Below are positions 7,301 to 11,044 of a stretch of 11,044 nucleotides of DNA, in pieces. Below the pieces are notes generated by a model, which was not told the DNA's origin, made no database searches, and saw nothing but the letters and a program-made list of their open reading frames with translations. A program made the position numbers and the translations under genes. Origin of the DNA: Asterionellopsis glacialis (Eukaryota; Bacillariophyta; Plagiogrammaphyceae; Rhaphoneidales; Asterionellopsidaceae). Position 1 is the stretch's first letter. Each line of letters starts with the position of its first letter. The stretch is from assembly GCA_014885115.2 (NCBI GenBank), contig WKLE02003317.1:1-11044 (forward strand), in the 5' to 3' direction.

Positions 7301-10300
7301 TCCTGAACAACACTTTTTGAAGAACGGCGCAAAATATCGGCTTCTTGGTTCTTCCGCCTTACCGGAACTTCAGCATGACGATGCGCAATGGAATATATTC
7401 GATCCTTTGATCAGACGAGTTGTTCTTGAACCTAGTCAGGAAGTTTCCCTATATGACTTACTCTGTAACAAGGATGCTACGACTGGCAACTGCAACTTCA
7501 AAGGTCTAATAACATTGGATAAGGACCTCCCATGTGTTGGCATAGAGTGCTCTATCGATACCGTCCGCGTCGTTCAAGTTGCCAACATGTTTTATGAGTA
7601 TGTGCGCGTACCCTGTGTCGAACTGGCTTTCTTCAACAATGCACAGAAAGTGAAAGAGGATGAAAGAACTGGAACCGCAATGTGCGCCAACCCCCTTCTT
7701 CCTGCGGCTTCTGAGGCGTGCTGCCTGCCAAATAAGCTTACAAGAGCCCAAAGGTCTTGCCAATATGTTGGTGAGAGAACTACGTATGCTACATCTAAGA
7801 TCAGATGTAACGCTAGTGGTATGGATAGGTGCGACTTTGAAATATTCCCTGATACATTGTGTACCGATGACTGCTGCAAGCACAAAGGAATCAGTTGGTC
7901 AACTGCCTCTTGTGCAATTAAAGTGAAAATTAATAATGAGGGGAAGGTAGCTATTGTCCATGAGCCACAAACGGTTAACTCTTATGGCGTTAGGAGTGCT
8001 TTCTCGATGGAAAATGAAAATTGGTTTCGAGTAGTTTGGGAAACAGATTTCCCCAGTCCCGTAAATAATTGCGGTGGCACTAACTCTTGTGAAATCCATG
8101 GTGGTTTTTGTCTTTGTAGTACTTCCGTAGTGGATAAAGCACTATTTGATTATACGCCAAAAAACTCATTGGATGTTTCATCAAGGCTGCACATTACCAG
8201 TGTGCATCCCAGTGCTTATGGTGAAGACGTGTACACAGTGGTAGAATCGTCTGAAGTCCGAGTTTGGCGCCACCAAAGCACCTCCGTTGGCGACCTAGAT
8301 GACAAGACTCTTTTTGAAATTAAGGATGAATACGGTCAGATGAAGTTTTACAGAAATTTGATTTCAAAAGTGACAATTGGAAATGACTTTACATTCCGGA
8401 ATTCACCACACTTTGTAAGCTTTGTGGAACCTGAAGTTAGAGACTGCCAGTATGAAACAGATGCAGTAATTGATAATTCCTTTTACAACCCAAACACTGC
8501 GCCATTCCTCGCAAAGCTACTTATTCAACGCTTTGGTACTTCCAATCCTTCGTCAGGGTACGTGGAAAGGGTGGCAACGGCATTCTATACAGGACAACAT
8601 AATGCCAATGACAACAACTTTGGCACCGGAGAATACGGAGATCTTGCAGCAACTGTGGCATCAATTGTGTTGGACCGCGAGTTTACGTCCCTTGTTCTTG
8701 ATGCCGACGCATCTACCGGATCTTTGAAAGAGCCTTTGTTGAAAGTATTGCACTTTATGCGAGCAATGGAATTCAAGAACAACGAAAAAAGCAAGATTAC
8801 CGCTCTACTAAGTATGGATTCTAAGGTTGGTCAAATGGCGCACGAATTTCCTGGTGTTTTCTCCTTCTTTCGTCCGGACTATGCTCCGCCTGGACCATTA
8901 GCTTCGTCTGGGATTGCATCTCCTGAAACATTCGATATTACTACACCGAAGCTTCTTGGACTACTAAGTGGTTTTTTCTCCATGGTCAAATATGGTCTGA
9001 ATGAATGTGAACAGGGCTTTGGGGCGCGTGCAAGCTGTAATAACCTCGCCGAAGGCAACTTCCGTAGTTCTTATGGAACTTTGACGTACAGCCCGTCTAA
9101 ACCTGGGTCAGTGGACATGGTTGTGGAAGAATTATGTTTACTCCTTACGTCCGGTCGTTGTTCTTCGGAGAACCGCCAAACTATTGTTGACGTAGTCGAA
9201 TTAAATGGCTACAATTCTGATGTACAAAGACAAAAGGCCCTTCGGATTGCTCAGCAGTTAATGGTTACAACACCAGAATTTCACTGCAATAACCTGGTGG
9301 AAACAAGCAATGCTGCAAGGCCAGAGCCGAAGGCTTCAACTCCGTCACCAAAACCCTACAAGGCTGTTGTATACTTCTTTATGGAAGGAGGCTGTGACAC
9401 CTTTAATTTGCTTGTACCAAAGGAATGTGGAATGAACCAACAGTACATCGAAGCCCGGGGAAGAGTTGCTTTGTACGAAGATGACCTATTGACCATCAAC
9501 GCAGGTACTTCTCAGGACTGCTTGTGCTCACAATTTGGAATCCATCCAAGTTTTCCTGTATTGCAAGATCTCTACAATAAAAAGGATGCTGTTTTCTTTG
9601 CCAATACTGGGGTGCTGTTTGAGCCTGTTGACAAATTAAACTATCGGGAAAAGATGAAAACACGTCTTTTCGCTCATGATAAGCAACAGGAAGAAACCAA
9701 GATTGTGGACCCATATCAAGACGTAGCTGGAACGGGTGTGCTAGGACGCATAACAGATGCACTAACCAGAGATGGCTACAAGACAGGTGCGACTTCTGTC
9801 GTAGGAGTTGCAGAAGCGCTCGTAGGCGAAACTATGGTTTCTCCCCCAGTAATTCATCTCAGCTACAAGGGGGTAACTCAATTTGATCCTAACCCGTCAA
9901 GTGCAGAAATTCTTCCAGCAGTCAAGGCTCTGAACAATGGTACAAAGATTTCAAGTAGTATGTTTGGCGACATGTATTCATCGATGTTGTATGATGCCCT
10001 TCATCAAAATGCAGCAATGAATGAAGCGTTGTCACAGGCAGATGCTACCGAGGTATTCCCTGATACTCCAACGGGACAACAATTGGAGCTCGTTTCTCGA
10101 CTGATCAAGACCCATAATCAGCGAGGAACTGATAGGGATGTGTTTTATGTGAAGCTCGCTGGTTTTGACATGCACAACGATGTTGCAGCCGGTCTTGCAG
10201 CAAACTTTGCACAAATGAATGACGCCATCGGTAGTTTTGTAACTGAAATAAAGGATCATCAGGGAAAGTGGGATGATGTCACTATGGTATTTGCATCTGA

Positions 10301-10811
10301 GTTCGGGAGAACTCTAACACCAAACAGTACGTTCTGGGTCGAGTTCGTTATTATATGTGTGTTTGTTGTGTGTTGTGTGTCAATTCTAATATAGTTTGAT
10401 ATGTATCTGTATTACTTCTTGTTGATCTCCTACAGGTGGAAACGGTACTGATCACGCTTGGGCTGGAAAGTAAGTACTGAAGGAAAATGTATATTTGTAG
10501 TTTGGTACTGGTGCTTTATCACTAACTCCATTTGTTTTGTCTTTGGAAAAAACAGCTATTTTATGTTGGGTGGAGGGCTTGATGGAGGGAAAATTCACGG
10601 CCAGTACCCTACAGATCTTTCATCGGAAGGTCCGTTTAGTACAGGACGAGGCCGTATAATCCCAACGATGCCATGGGAGTCTCCCATGAATGCTGTCGCC
10701 CAATGGATGGGTGTTGCAGACGACGCGTCACTGGACAAGGTTCTTCCAAACAGAAACAATTTCGCTGGATCACTGTTGAATATGGAGATGTTGTTTGGAA
10801 GTGGCAATTAG
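4348..10811 (+). CDS. Giant type II membrane protein: DUF1800 (split by two insertions) fused to DUF1501
   Basis: Exons 4348-7076, 7199-10326, 10436-10469 and 10556-10811 give 2048 residues. The first in-frame ATG is at 4348. Residues 22-42 form one transmembrane helix after a basic segment, so the rest should be luminal or extracellular; several N-x-S/T sites fit this. DUF1800 starts with ARFLERTTFGP (205-215) and continues with RMAWALAQILVIS (from 760), DENYAREILQLFSVGL (842-857), TNEDIMDGARAWTGF, GGYIGDGYP near 938, AKLLIQRFG (from about 1347) and LLLTSGRC. It normally spans some 450-500 residues, but here about 1400, because of insertions near 216-755 and 940-1340. DUF1501 runs from about 1631 to 2048 and has GGCDTFNLLVP, GFDMH (1899-1903), SEFGRTL (1943-1949), GTDHAW (1956-1961) and GGGLDGGKIHGQYP. 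DUF1501 is related to alkaline-phosphatase/sulfatase-like proteins. In bacteria the two domains are usually separate neighbouring genes. The substrate and reaction are unknown. Confidence 0.85.
7077..7198 (+). other. Intron 1 of the giant gene (phase 2)
   Basis: The donor is GTAAGT at 7077 and the acceptor TTTTCCAG ends at 7198. The split Trp codon TG|G is restored, giving GPNGGNWMDPMNIEPRW in the frame of the second exon. Without splicing a stop follows at once (TGG TAA). A CCTAAC branch-like site is at 7154-7159, followed by a pyrimidine-rich tract. Confidence 0.9.
10327..10435 (+). other. Intron 2 of the giant gene (phase 1)
   Basis: The donor is GTACGT at 10327 and the acceptor CCTACAG ends at 10435. 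Splicing restores Ser as A|GT and joins SEFGRTLTPNS to GNGTDHAWAG, as the DUF1501 family expects. Reading through instead gives a hydrophobic 19-residue tail and a stop at 10392-10394. Confidence 0.85.
10470..10555 (+). other. Intron 3 of the giant gene (phase 2), following a 34-nt micro-exon
   Basis: The donor is GTAAGT at 10470 and the acceptor AACAG ends at 10555. The Asn codon is restored as AA|C and DUF1501 continues with NYFMLGGGLDGG. ACTAAC at 10521-10526 is a good branch-site candidate. The exon between introns 2 and 3 (10436-10469) is only 34 nt long and carries the conserved GTDH motif. Confidence 0.85.
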
Positions 10812-11044
10812 AAAACCTGCACTACGGAAACTTGGTTATGACTGAGTCTAGTAAACTAGTGTAGTTGTATGGAGTGTTTGATATAAGTCTTCATTTCATT
10901 TGGTTGAATATATCTAACTACTGCTACATAATAACAATGATGATTCTAGAGAGTTAAGATTTAATGTAGAGACCTCTCTTTCGAATTAGGATATCAGATT
11001 ACGTGTTTTCCATTTATCTGTTGAGGCACCTTTCACACGTGCAT
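10812..11044. other. 3' flank of the giant gene
   Basis: AT-rich sequence follows the TAG stop. It contains a small palindromic patch, TCTAGTAAACTAGTG, around 10846-10860. No further gene, RNA or obvious terminal signal is visible before the window ends. Confidence 0.5.

Noticed and set aside
7506..7885. Minus-strand ORFs of 97-125 codons within the giant gene
   Set aside because: They are antisense shadows of a plus-strand exon with clear domain motifs.
7107..10394. Separate gene starting at 7107
   Set aside because: It begins with TTG inside an intron. Splicing 7076 to 7199 restores a Trp codon and continues the DUF1800 domain, so it is exon 2 of the giant gene.

Overview
The window looks like nuclear DNA of a diatom or a close stramenopile relative. 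The genes have short GT-AG introns of 86 to 133 nt with conserved splice sites. The leaders are rich in CAA or AAAT repeats. The protein types also fit: a secreted SGNH-type esterase with a cysteine-rich head, a GSK3 kinase fragment, and a giant DUF1800-DUF1501 fusion. The species cannot be named from this sequence alone. Every gene identity below comes from motifs read by eye; no search was run.

Layout, left to right. 1-228: compact promoter and leader with two small hairpins, two E2F-like sites and an AAAT microsatellite touching the start codon. 229-1830 (+): two-exon gene for a secreted, probably GPI-anchored esterase-like protein of the SASA/CE6 type. 1831-2504: intergenic. 2505-3508 (+): leader and first two exons of a GSK3-type kinase gene that breaks off just before the catalytic loop. 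3386-3675 (-): an antisense piece of a bifunctional enoyl-CoA hydratase/3-hydroxyacyl-CoA dehydrogenase gene, joined directly to the kinase fragment. 3676-4347: AT-rich spacer with palindromes, then the leader of the next gene. 4348-10811 (+): four-exon gene for a predicted 2048-residue type II membrane protein, with a DUF1800 domain split by two very large cysteine-containing insertions and followed by a complete DUF1501 domain. 10812-11044: 3' flank.

The two intact genes both encode proteins predicted to face the secretory lumen or cell surface, and both have hydrolase-type folds. A joint role in modifying extracellular polysaccharide is possible, but that is only inference, because neighbouring genes in eukaryotes need not work together. 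The most unusual points are the architecture of the giant fusion protein, the gene-fragment junction between GSK3 and the antisense beta-oxidation enzyme, and a 13-base motif shared by introns of two unrelated genes.
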